A DNA stretch of 64,000 nucleotides from Polytrichum commune. Taxonomy: Eukaryota > Streptophyta > Polytrichopsida > Polytrichales > Polytrichaceae. Positions within the stretch are counted from its first letter, which is position 1; each line of letters starts with the position of its first letter. Shown piece by piece: positions 32,455 to 40,770 of this stretch. Below the pieces are notes generated by a model. The model was not told the DNA's origin. It ran no database searches and saw only the letters and a program-made list of their open reading frames with translations. The stretch is taken from the NCBI GenBank assembly GCA_950295325.1, contig OX485803.1, positions 498,001 to 562,000 on the forward strand, read 5' to 3'. A program made the translations under genes and the position numbers.

Positions 32455-34356
32455 TTATGGGTTAGTTAATATATTGTTTTGTCTATCAATGATGGAGTCC
32501 AGGGGTGAGGTTTCAGTGTTCTTGAAGACTTTTCGATTTATCTTTTTGGGGTTTTTTTCATACATTTGACGGTATTTTGATACGGCCTTTAGAATGCAGT
32601 CTTTGGTGTATTTTGTGGTGATTTTCCTGGCTTCTTTATTTTCATTTTTTACGATGGTTGCTATGGCATCAAACCATTCAGTAGGAGGTGCCGTTATAAC
32701 AGGTGGGTGTGGAATGTTTGTGTGTTGGTGGTTTCGTATATCGTTTAGGATGGGGCGTGCTTGCCAGAGTGGATCATGTTGTGCAATGTATATGGTTTTC
32801 CTAATGATGTGATATGTGTTGAGGTGTCTTTTCCATTTTCTCGCAAGTTTACGTGGCAAAAACCCACCTTGTTGTGATGTTCTGTTCGTAAGGTTGGGTA
32901 GTGGGTCTGCTTTACAGGTTTCTTCAATTGTTTCTGAGATTTTGTATACAATGTGGTCGAATGTTGTACAGGCTTCCGTCCATTGATCCGGGCTTAAGTG
33001 TTGGTGGTTTTCGAGTAGGGTGGTAAGGCCTTTTATTTGTGCAGAGTTTTCTTCGAAGAATGTTATGTTGAATTTTTCGATATTTTCTGGTGGTATTGGG
33101 TTTAGTATTCTAGTTGGTGACGTGTTTGTTGGGGGTGGGAATCTGGCTATAAGGGTGTTGTGGGGGATATGTAGTACAACTGGATAATGGTCTGAATTTA
33201 GATTCATGTTTGTGTTTGTGGTAGAAATGAATTTGCTGTTGTCTGGTGAGTGAATGTAGAATCCATCTATTAGATTTGTTGATGTGTAATTATAGCCTCC
33301 TTGTCTGGAGATGCTAGTGTTAGTTGGGATATATTCTAGGTTGAGTGATGCGGTGAAAATTTTCCATTGGTAATCTTCTTCTTGTGGAGGGGTGTTAATG
33401 TTGTTATTTTGTCTGCCTCTAAGTGCGATATCTCGGTTAAAGTCACCAGATAATGTATACATATGATTGGGGTGTATAGTGATTTCGTTAGTGATTTCGT
33501 TCTTAAGGTGTGGAATGAGGCTTGTGTCTTCTAAGTGTGTAGGCATGTACATGTGTATGATTAGCCAAGGTATTAGTGGATGGTTGTTTATTTTAATTAT
33601 TTGTAAGTATGGGGATATATTTACTGGCGTGGGAATTTTGGTGATATTCCCAGGGAATGCATATTTCTTGTGGATAAGTGTGAATAAACCTCCTCTTCCG
33701 GTGGTGTAAGGCATTCTTTGTTGTATGCATCTTGTGAGTACATGTGTGTTGTTGAAAATGAATTTAAATTCCGGAAATAGGTTTTGTATGTATTTTGTAG
33801 ATTTATTTGCAGTTAGTTTGGTTTCTTGGATATGTATGATTGCTGTGTTGTTTAGCGAGTTGTTTATTAGGCTTTGTAGGTTTGGTAATGATGTGTTGAG
33901 TGATGACGCGTTCTATGTTATTATGTTTGTTTCGTGCTCGGTGTCGGTGTTAATTCTTGGGGTTGGTGTGGGAGTAGCTGGGGGTGTGGGTGGGTGTGAA
34001 TATTCGTTGATGCTTTCTAGGCATCTGAGTGCTTCGGTGATTAATTGATTTGGGAGGAAGGAAAATTTATTTTGAAGGGTGATTGGTGTTGGTGTAGTAT
34101 CTTGGTTGTGGATACATTCATATATCTCTGTGTGTATTGAATTTTTTGGGTATATTATATCTTGATTATTTTCTACAAATGTTGTATAGGGGTGAGGTGT
34201 TGATATATGCCTTTCGGGGGGGTTGGTGAGGTTGGCCAGTCTGATAATCAATGTGTTCGTCCATATGTTATTAAAGTGGTAATTTTGGGGTTGGGCTAGT
34301 ATGTTATTGCATGTGTCTATTGAGGGGTGGATGGTGATGATTAGAGCGTATAGCAT
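32455..34356 (-). pseudogene. LINE ORF2: APE-type (EEP) endonuclease region
   Basis: Two open stretches (34356-33913 and 33714-32455) lie in one frame, interrupted by a TAG at 33913-33915. The EEP fold motifs appear in order: IIHIQETKL (about 33830), GRGGLFTLI (33690), SGDFNRDI (about 33435) and SDHYPVVLHIP (about 33185). These are the metal-binding and catalytic signatures of AP-endonuclease-like LINE nickases. The stretch then runs into the linker before RT and hits TAA at 32455-32457. Because catalytic residues look intact, the breaks are probably recent. Confidence 0.85.
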
Positions 34357-34499
34357 ATGGGTTAGTGGTGATTGCCTTTGTGTTTGAATATATTGATGTA
34401 GATGCGGGTAGGTGGTTATTGCTTGAGGATGTAGTGGGTGTATGTTTTTTAGTATGAGGGCAAATGTGTTTGCTATGTGTTGGTATTCAGGTTGTAGTT

Positions 34500-35294
34500 T
34501 TATAGTGTGTTCGGAATGAAGTAGATGTTGGCTCTTTTTTTGTGTGTAGCAGGGTGTGTATGTAGGATGTTAGGCATTGGTCCGGGGTTGGGTTCTATGT
34601 CCCCGCATTTTAGCAATTCTAGTTTGTTAATAAAGTAGTATCCGTGGGAATGGAGTGTTTTTGGATTTTTCATGTTTGTTTTTAGATGTATTATGATTGT
34701 GAACTTGGTTGTAATAAAGAGGTTAGGTATAGCGGGTATGATGTTTTCTATTTGTTTGGGTGAGAAGTGTGAGTTTGTATTTTTTATAGATTTTTGGCTT
34801 GTTATTGAGTTAGGTCTCCAGTTATTTATGAAGTGGTATGTGTTATTAATTGTGTGGCGAGGCCGGTAGGCCGAGGCCATTGTATCTTTTGGGTGAGGTT
34901 GGTATTTTGAATGAGGGTTTAATAGGTGTTTGAAATAGGGTTTGTGATGGTGTTTGATGTTGAGGTGAGGTTTATTTAAGGTGAGTAGTTTATATTTACT
35001 TTTTGTAAATAGATTAGGTAAGGCAATTATTGTTTTTTGTGTAGTTTTTGGGAGGTAGTGTATAGGTTTAGTATGTTGGTGGGTAGGCTTTGTGGTTGTG
35101 TTAATGATGGGCTTGAGGGAGTGGTAGTGTATATATCTTGTTAGTTTTATCTTGTGGCGAGGCCGGTAGGCCGAGGCCATATTGTGTACTTTGTTGTATT
35201 GGGTAGGGTATTGTTGTATTGTGAGTAAATAGATTTGTTTTTGTGAGGTGTTGGGGGGGTTTTCTTTGTGAATTTTTGAAGTTATAGTATTCAT
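34500..35294 (-). pseudogene. LINE ORF2 N-terminal region with repeats and a 2A-like motif
   Basis: Open frame reaching 35399 (first ATG at 35294). It contains two ~100-residue repeats, each opening MASAYRPRH (DNA copies at 35153-35180 and 34853-34880, exactly 300 bp apart) and sharing an 'IxxLPNLF.T/K' core. Then LELLKCGDIEPNPGP ends at about 34578. D-I-E-x-N-P-G-P is the 2A consensus, which makes ribosomes skip the final Gly-Pro bond, and LL-x-x-GD just before it also fits. In an active copy this would release the N-terminal segment from the enzymatic polyprotein. The frame ends at 34500, but shifting one base at the T7 run (34535-34541) continues it into the next block. Confidence 0.7.
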
Positions 35295-35873
35295 GAATAC
35301 TATAGGCAGAATTTTATTTTTAGTATATATTAATAATTTAATTATGTTTTTGTTTTTAGTATATAAATATACTATAAGTAATTTATAATTGTACACCACC
35401 GGGATGTTTGTCGAAATTAGTTTGTCAAGTCCATATTGTTTTCAATTTCCGATATATCCGGATGAGCCGCTTCGATAGCATCCAAGGTAATCTTCATTTG
35501 CCTTTGAAGGAGTTGCATTTGGAGCTTGGAATTCTTGTTTGACTCCGCTTGCACATGGTCGGCATAGACCTTTGTCTCTTGCACAATCTCACCTTTAAGG
35601 TTCACCATTTCCTTTCGTATTTCATCCGTCCCTTTTTTTACCGCTGCTTCTACCATCTTGTTGAGATCTTTGTTGGTGATGTTTTGGTGCGGTCCATTCT
35701 CCAGAGCTTGGATGGTGTTTGCAAGTGCAGTGTTCACGTCTGAAAATCCAAGTCTAGCTAGCTCTTCTTTACTAGGTGCATTTATCCCGTCTAGACTTTT
35801 TGGATGGGGGGTAAATTCAACATATTTACCAAGTATTTTTTCATTTTTCTTAACAAATTTCTTGTAGACAAAC

Positions 35874-37374
35874 CACGGGGAGGTCACTCAGTAGGATTTT
35901 TGTGTACCACGTGCGGCGGAGGGGTATTTGTTTAGGGGCTATTTACCTCCAAGGCACGAATTAAAAGCTCCCTATAATTACATAATATTCTAAAATGGCT
36001 TATTTTTTTGTACCCTACCATTACTTATAATGCCCATGTCATTGAAATTTTTTGTAGTCTATATTCCTTTTAATTAAAAAATTTGAATTTAAGAATGTAT
36101 GCAATGCAAAAGTGATGGGAAAAGCATGGCAACAAAAAAAATATAAAAATTACGTAGCATTGCAAAAACCAAGTACAAAAACTTAAAGTGAAAATACAAA
36201 AAGAAGACTTAGGCTGGAACACAACATGATTGAGTGTGTGTTTACAAACACAACAAGATTGTGTGTGTGTTCACAAACACAACACCCGCTCCATAAAAAT
36301 CATTTATTCAAAATCACTTTACATGCTAGTGAAGACCAAAACCATATAGTGTGAAACACTTTAAGCTTGGTCATGAATCTTATATAGTTTGTTATGTCAC
36401 AAACTTGGACAGTTGCTCTGAATCATTCCTATCAAGAGTGTACACCTCATTTGTAGAATTGTAGCTCATGGTTACCGTAGATATAATGCAATCTACATCA
36501 ATCCATTTGCTATCCGTGTGATCATTCTTAAATTTGTTACGGCCTGGATATTTTCTATAATATTGCAACATTACTTCGATGTGGGGATTATTAGGATTTC
36601 TCCTCCCTGATTCCTCTGTTCGAGCAAGGAGGTCAACCGCTTGCCTAAGTACTCCAAATTGTTTCCCATTGCGCCGCCGCATAGCCTGCACCCTACCCAC
36701 CCACCATGAACTGGAATCTACTCCGTTCAATATGTTAGTAGCATTTCTAGCTTTAACATCAGTCATTGAACGTCCCCTTTTTCGTTTGGCAACGGATTTT
36801 ACAGTTGACAATAGCATTGTTGTGCTCCGTTGGACAAAATGCACCCCACAATCAGATCCTATAGATAACAAACTTGATCCACATGAAGATCTTGCTTGGA
36901 GACAATTATCATGGTTGTTGAAATGAATACTATGTATAATTCTTGCTAATCTATCTTTGGATAGAAAAACATTACCATTGAGTTGCGAGACAAACGTTGA
37001 CTTGTAAATGGAATGCCCATCAACTTCTACGGTTGGCAAAAAATTTCCGGTTCTTTGTATTGAGGCTTCCAATTTCATCCATTTTTGGATGAATGATGAG
37101 TAATTTTTCATCCATCCCTCATGAGGCATGCGTACGAAATTGATTCTACTAAACATATATCCTAAGATCCTTATTTTCAACCCCTATATTATTTTTACTA
37201 AAAGGGAATGGCCCATATTTTATACCTATCTATTTTACTTGTAATGGGCTTATGTACTTTTAATGGACCCTTTATTATTTGGAATTCTTTTATAATTTTT
37301 ATGTCAAATGATTTTAATCCTCCCTATATTATGCCGCACGTCGTTTTTAAAATGCACTAAGTGACCTCCCCGTG
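35874..37374. mobile_element. hAT-like non-autonomous element (1501 bp) inside LINE ORF1
   Basis: Perfect 8-bp duplication AGACAAAC (35866-35873 and 37375-37382). Terminal inverted repeats start CACGGGGAGGTCACT and extend, with small gaps, to the shared 'gcatttttgtgcaccacgtgcggc' / 'gccgcacgtcgtttttaaaatgc' blocks (about 40 bp). Eight-base duplications and CA..TG ends fit hAT elements. The subterminal 150 bp match the 560-bp element at 43500-44059, so both belong to one family. No transposase is encoded; the interior carries an unrelated ORF (36392-37180). Confidence 0.9.
36392..37180 (-). CDS. Unknown ORF carried by the hAT-like element (possible gene capture)
   Basis: A 262-codon frame within the 1501-bp element and absent from its 560-bp relative. 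Notable parts: TVEVDGHSIYKSTFVSQLNG, LSKDRLARIIHSIHFNN, a basic patch (SVAKRKRGRSMTD), a Trp-rich VDSSSWWVGRVQAM, and a C-terminus (YYRKYPGRNKF, TMSYNSTNEVYTL) shared with the fragment at 25916-26131. I do not recognise a family. A long frame with a relative elsewhere suggests captured host coding sequence rather than random DNA; it is not a transposase I can identify. Confidence 0.5.
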   Translation of the reverse strand: MKIRILGYMFSRINFVRMPHEGWMKNYSSFIQKWMKLEASIQRTGNFLPTVEVDGHSIYKSTFVSQLNGNVFLSKDRLARIIHSIHFNNHDNCLQARSSCGSSLLSIGSDCGVHFVQRSTTMLLSTVKSVAKRKRGRSMTDVKARNATNILNGVDSSSWWVGRVQAMRRRNGKQFGVLRQAVDLLARTEESGRRNPNNPHIEVMLQYYRKYPGRNKFKNDHTDSKWIDVDCIISTVTMSYNSTNEVYTLDRNDSEQLSKFVT

Positions 37375-38307
37375 AGACAAACGAGTTGAGGCATTGGACA
37401 TTGCATGAGCCCGTATGCTTCCCGTTCTCAAGTCTAAAGTAAGAACCGAGAACATTTAGTTCTCCCATGCATTTTCGGATTCCTTCTTCGATTTGCATGG
37501 TTGTTTTTACCTTATTGAGGTTACGGGCAATTAGAATGAGTGCATTCTTTCGGGCTTTATCGTCTTCTGAGAGTTTTTCGTTATTTGCAAAGTTTACATC
37601 TACTATTTCATTAAAAAATGAAAGTTTGAGTGCTTTAATTCTTTTGGCTTCCTCTGGAGAGGGTGCTTTAATCCAAGCAAACTCTGCATCCGCCGATTTT
37701 TGCACATTCGTTATTTCAAAGTCAAGGCCTCGTCGAAATCCATCCCCAACTATTTCTACAAACAAATCATACCATTCTTTACCCTTGATTGACTGGGTTG
37801 TGACTTTGACGGAGAGCATGGATGCAATTGCAATGGTATCAAAGGATTTACACACTTTGCCTATAGCATGTGTAAATCGGCCAAGCTTGAGGATGAAAGG
37901 CCTCAATCCACAGAGAAGGCCATATCCATCCATTTCAAGGTTTTTAAGGTGGAGTTTAATAATTCCACTCCATCTTTTGGTCCTATGAAAACAAAGGACA
38001 GCTATGGGCTCTCCTAGGACTTCCCCGACCTCTATCCTCATTGTTTTTAGTCTATCCTTTGTTAAGTTGAGTATCACATCTCTATCCAATTCTATTCTTT
38101 CAATTTCGAAATGGATAGATATGTGATAGTCCAAAGCAAATCCATGGTCACCTACTTCCACATCTGAAGGAATCTGGGTGAGATTGTAGTGCATTCCCTC
38201 CTTACCATCCGTTCGTTTAGAAGGCCACTCGTCTTGGGCAACGAACGGAAAGGAGGGAGATGACTCCACCATTTCATGTGCTTCAGACTCACACATACCG
38301 TTTTTGA

Positions 38308-39120
38308 CTAATCAGTGAAAGAAGGTGTTTGAATGAGAGGCATGTTGGCAAATTTTGCAATTGTGTTCATAGCTTGAAAACCAAGCCAATATGGGGGGCG
38401 TGTTCTCTCAGTGGGTGCTATTCCTTTAACCTTCTTTTGACTTGACAATACCACAGCAAGCACTGGACGTTTTCCACTTGTAGAATCTATATTTTCAAAC
38501 AACTTACGGGATGATGAGGTTGGAGTGATGGTTCCCATTCTGATATAAGCAAAGCAAACAAATGTTTTGTACTTTAGTTTTGAATGAGGTATACTTCTTA
38601 TTTTCTTTCCTCTAATTCCTTTCCACAAATTAAGTTGTGGGCCTCCTAGGAATTGAGAGTGAAAGAAGAAGTGGTTTGCATGTTCTAACATCATATGAGT
38701 ATTAGTATGAGTACAACTTGCATTCATCCTATGATAACACCTTTTCCTATTCATATGAATCTTCATATTAGTATTTACAAATTGGTTGTAAGTGCTCTTA
38801 TGTAGATTGTGATTTGTCACAACTCTAACATTCCATACATCTCCTAAGCATTTGAGGCAAGTATAACTAAAAGCACAAGCATCTACCATTACTATCATGG
38901 GTCCATTATTTCTAATGGAACATTCATTTATGATATGAGCATTAAGGTTGTTATACCATACCTTTGGATTTATGTTGTTCTTATATGTGTTTTTAAAGCA
39001 AGAGTTTGTAAGGCATTCCCATGTGGTGTGAGAGTTGACACTATGAGAGTATATCCAGTATGGTGTGGCTAGTACTAGCCACATAATGATAACAAGGTAG
39101 GTTGCATATGCAACCTTCAT
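38308..39120 (-). CDS. Hypothetical protein with N-terminal membrane segment
   Basis: A 270-codon frame beginning MKVAYATYLVIIMWLVLATP, a hydrophobic start typical of a signal peptide or membrane anchor, followed by a Cys/His/Asn-rich middle (about ten Cys) and a basic C-terminus with RTRPPYWLGFQAMN. It ends 11 bases before the ATG of LINE ORF1, in another frame, on the same strand. I recognise no family. It may be an extra leading ORF of the LINE or an unrelated gene fragment next to which the LINE inserted. Confidence that it is coding rests only on length. Confidence 0.35.
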   Translation of the reverse strand: MKVAYATYLVIIMWLVLATPYWIYSHSVNSHTTWECLTNSCFKNTYKNNINPKVWYNNLNAHIINECSIRNNGPMIVMVDACAFSYTCLKCLGDVWNVRVVTNHNLHKSTYNQFVNTNMKIHMNRKRCYHRMNASCTHTNTHMMLEHANHFFFHSQFLGGPQLNLWKGIRGKKIRSIPHSKLKYKTFVCFAYIRMGTITPTSSSRKLFENIDSTSGKRPVLAVVLSSQKKVKGIAPTERTRPPYWLGFQAMNTIAKFANMPLIQTPSFTD

Positions 39121-39399
39121 TTTGCTTACTATCCTAACAACCTATCAATGCTATGATGTGTCTAAGACTATGTGTGTGCCTATGTGCAAATAATGAGAAA
39201 ACAAATTAACGTGTAAACTTACCAAGCGGATGAAGGGCAGCAAAACGACAGTCAGCAACAGCTCCAGCAGCAATACTTCGCCTTCAATCTCCTTGATGTC
39301 CCAACACCTTCTTTTCTTCCCTGGTAGACAGCTAGCAGATGATTGAGGCAGGTGCTTCACGGTACAGTGTTCGTACAGCAATCTCTTGATTTTGGTGTA

Positions 39400-39860
39400 G
39401 CTCCGGCAGCTTCCGAGTGATCCTAGCTCTTAGCAGTGTTGTATTGCAGCTACCAGTAGCTTCTCGGTCAACGTGCACCGACTTCGAATCAGCAGCAGCT
39501 TCTTCTCTCCAATCAGCTTCTTCTCTCTCCAATCGGCAGCTACTTTCTTCAATCAGCAGTTTCTTTCTTCAATTAGCAGCTTCTTCTCTCTTTAATCAGC
39601 TTCTTCTCTCTTCGATCACCAGCTCCTATCTTCAATCGGCAGCTTCTCACTTTGAATCAGTGGTTTCTTTCTTCGAGTCAGCAGCTACTTTCTACGAATC
39701 AGCAGTCACTTGCTTCAAAACAACAGCTTTTCCTTCAGGTCAACAACTTCTTTCTTCAAGTAGCTTCTTTTTTGGGACAACAACTTTTTCAAAGTTTCTT
39801 CTTTGAATCAGCAGGTTTTCTACAGCAACTCTTCTCGTATTCAAAAATACCTCTGTCTAG
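39400..39860 (+). repeat. Degenerate 'cagcagcttcttctctcttcaat' minisatellite
   Basis: About 15 imperfect units of 22-30 bp alternating cagcag(c/t)t and cttctttcttc(a/g)a. Short frames on either strand across it are low-complexity (Ser/Gln-rich) and not credible genes. Confidence 0.75.
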
Positions 39861-40021
39861 TCGGCGACAGGTAGGTAGTTCACACCGCTCTCTCTAGTTT
39901 TTCGGAGCTAGGATCGATGGCTAGGCGGTTCTAAAGGTACTTGGTTTTGTGGGTTCCCTACAGTTTCTTCCAATGTCTGGACTTACAACTCTTGGGTACC
40001 ACTGTATATACTAGAGAGATT

Positions 40022-40590
40022 TTGGTCACTAGATCCCTCAGAAATTTGACACAAAGCTCCTACAGAAGCCACGATTTGTAATACTAAGATCTCAACCTTG
40101 TTTACTAGCAATCTAAATAACAATATGTTTCGGAGTCTAATCAGTAGGTTTCAGCGTATGTTTCCGGTGGCGGCAGATGTTTCAGAGATTTCAGCACAAA
40201 TCTTCTACAGAAGCCAGGACTTGCAGCACTAAGATCTCAACCTTGTTTCACTAGCAATCTTGATAACAATATGTTTCGGAGCCTAATCAGTAGGTTTCGG
40301 TGTATGGTGGCGGCAGATTTCACAGAAATTTCGACACTATTATTCTACATATCAGGGCTTGCAACACTAGAATCTCAACTTTGTTTCGGCCTTGATAACA
40401 GTATGTTTCGGAGCCTAATCAGTAGATTTCGGTGTATGTTTCGGGTGGCGGCAACTCTCTAAGAAATTTCGACACAAATCTCCTACAGGAGCTAACTTTT
40501 GCGACAGACGACAGCTCTCAACCTTGTTTCATTAACAACCTTGATAGCAGTATGTTTCAGAGCCTAGTAGGTTTCAGAGTAAGTTTTTAC
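40022..40590 (+). repeat. Tandem repeat, about 135-bp units, four copies
   Basis: Units share 'cagaaatttgacacaaa(t)ct(c)ctacag', 'actaagatctcaaccttgttt', 'gataacaatatgtttcggag' and 'cctaatcagtaggtttcgg'. Copies start near 40022, 40170, 40310 and 40450. No coding potential; it lies upstream of the minus-strand ORF/LINE block. Confidence 0.85.
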
Positions 40591-40770
40591 GGTGGCGGCT
40601 TCAATCTGGGCGTCTTCGAATCTGGGTGTCTTCGAATCTGGGCTTCGATCTGGGCGGCTTCGAATCGGCAACGAAGAGGCTTTTCGGTGGCGGCTTCAAT
40701 CTGGGCGTCGTCTTTGAATCTGGGCGGCTTCGGATCGGCAACAAGAGGTTTTTCGGTGGTGGCTACTGTA
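40591..40770 (+). repeat. Tandem repeat, about 90-bp units, two copies plus shorter pieces
   Basis: 'ggtggcggcttcaatctgggcgtc' ... 'gaatcggcaac(g)aagaggcttttc' is repeated, with inner 'cttcgaatctgggcg' repeats. GC-rich, unlike the flanks. Overlapping frames here are repeat shadows. Confidence 0.8.

Larger units (their letters stand above)
27540..38296 (-). mobile_element. Dual-endonuclease LINE (Dualen/RandI-like) with a 2A-like motif, interrupted by a hAT-like element
   Basis: In minus-strand order: ORF1 (38296 to 35417, split by the 35874-37374 insertion), then a broken ORF2 (from about 35294 to 27554) with tandem ~100-residue repeats, a 2A-like GDIEPNPGP, an APE-type endonuclease, reverse transcriptase, a linker with a possible methyltransferase-like block, RNase H, a CCHC finger and a restriction-like endonuclease. 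Both endonuclease types in one element is the hallmark of Dualen/RandI LINEs known from green algae. No poly-A tail or target duplication was identified, so the ends are approximate. Five in-frame stops and two frameshifts show it is no longer autonomous. Confidence 0.85.
35417..38296 (-). pseudogene. LINE ORF1 protein (RRM-like and coiled coil), split by an insertion
   Basis: Coding segments 38296-37375 and 35865-35417 are separated by the 1501-bp hAT-like element and one copy of its 8-bp duplication. Together they give 1371 bases, exactly 457 codons including the stop, with no frame change (..CLNSFV|YKKFVKKN..). The C-terminal half has a pattern like an RNA-recognition fold (NALILIARNL, an amphipathic helix, LGSYFRLENG, KYVEFTPHP) followed by a coiled coil (EIRKEMVNLKGEIVQETK). 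LINE ORF1 proteins bind their RNA and often carry such folds. It lies directly upstream of ORF2 on the same strand. The RRM assignment is inference; the domain could be unrelated. Confidence 0.6.

Noticed and set aside
30698-33915. In-frame TAA/TAG codons read through, or a changed genetic code, in the LINE
   Set aside because: Neighbouring genes use TAA, TAG and TGA as normal stops, and frameshifts occur too; decay is simpler.
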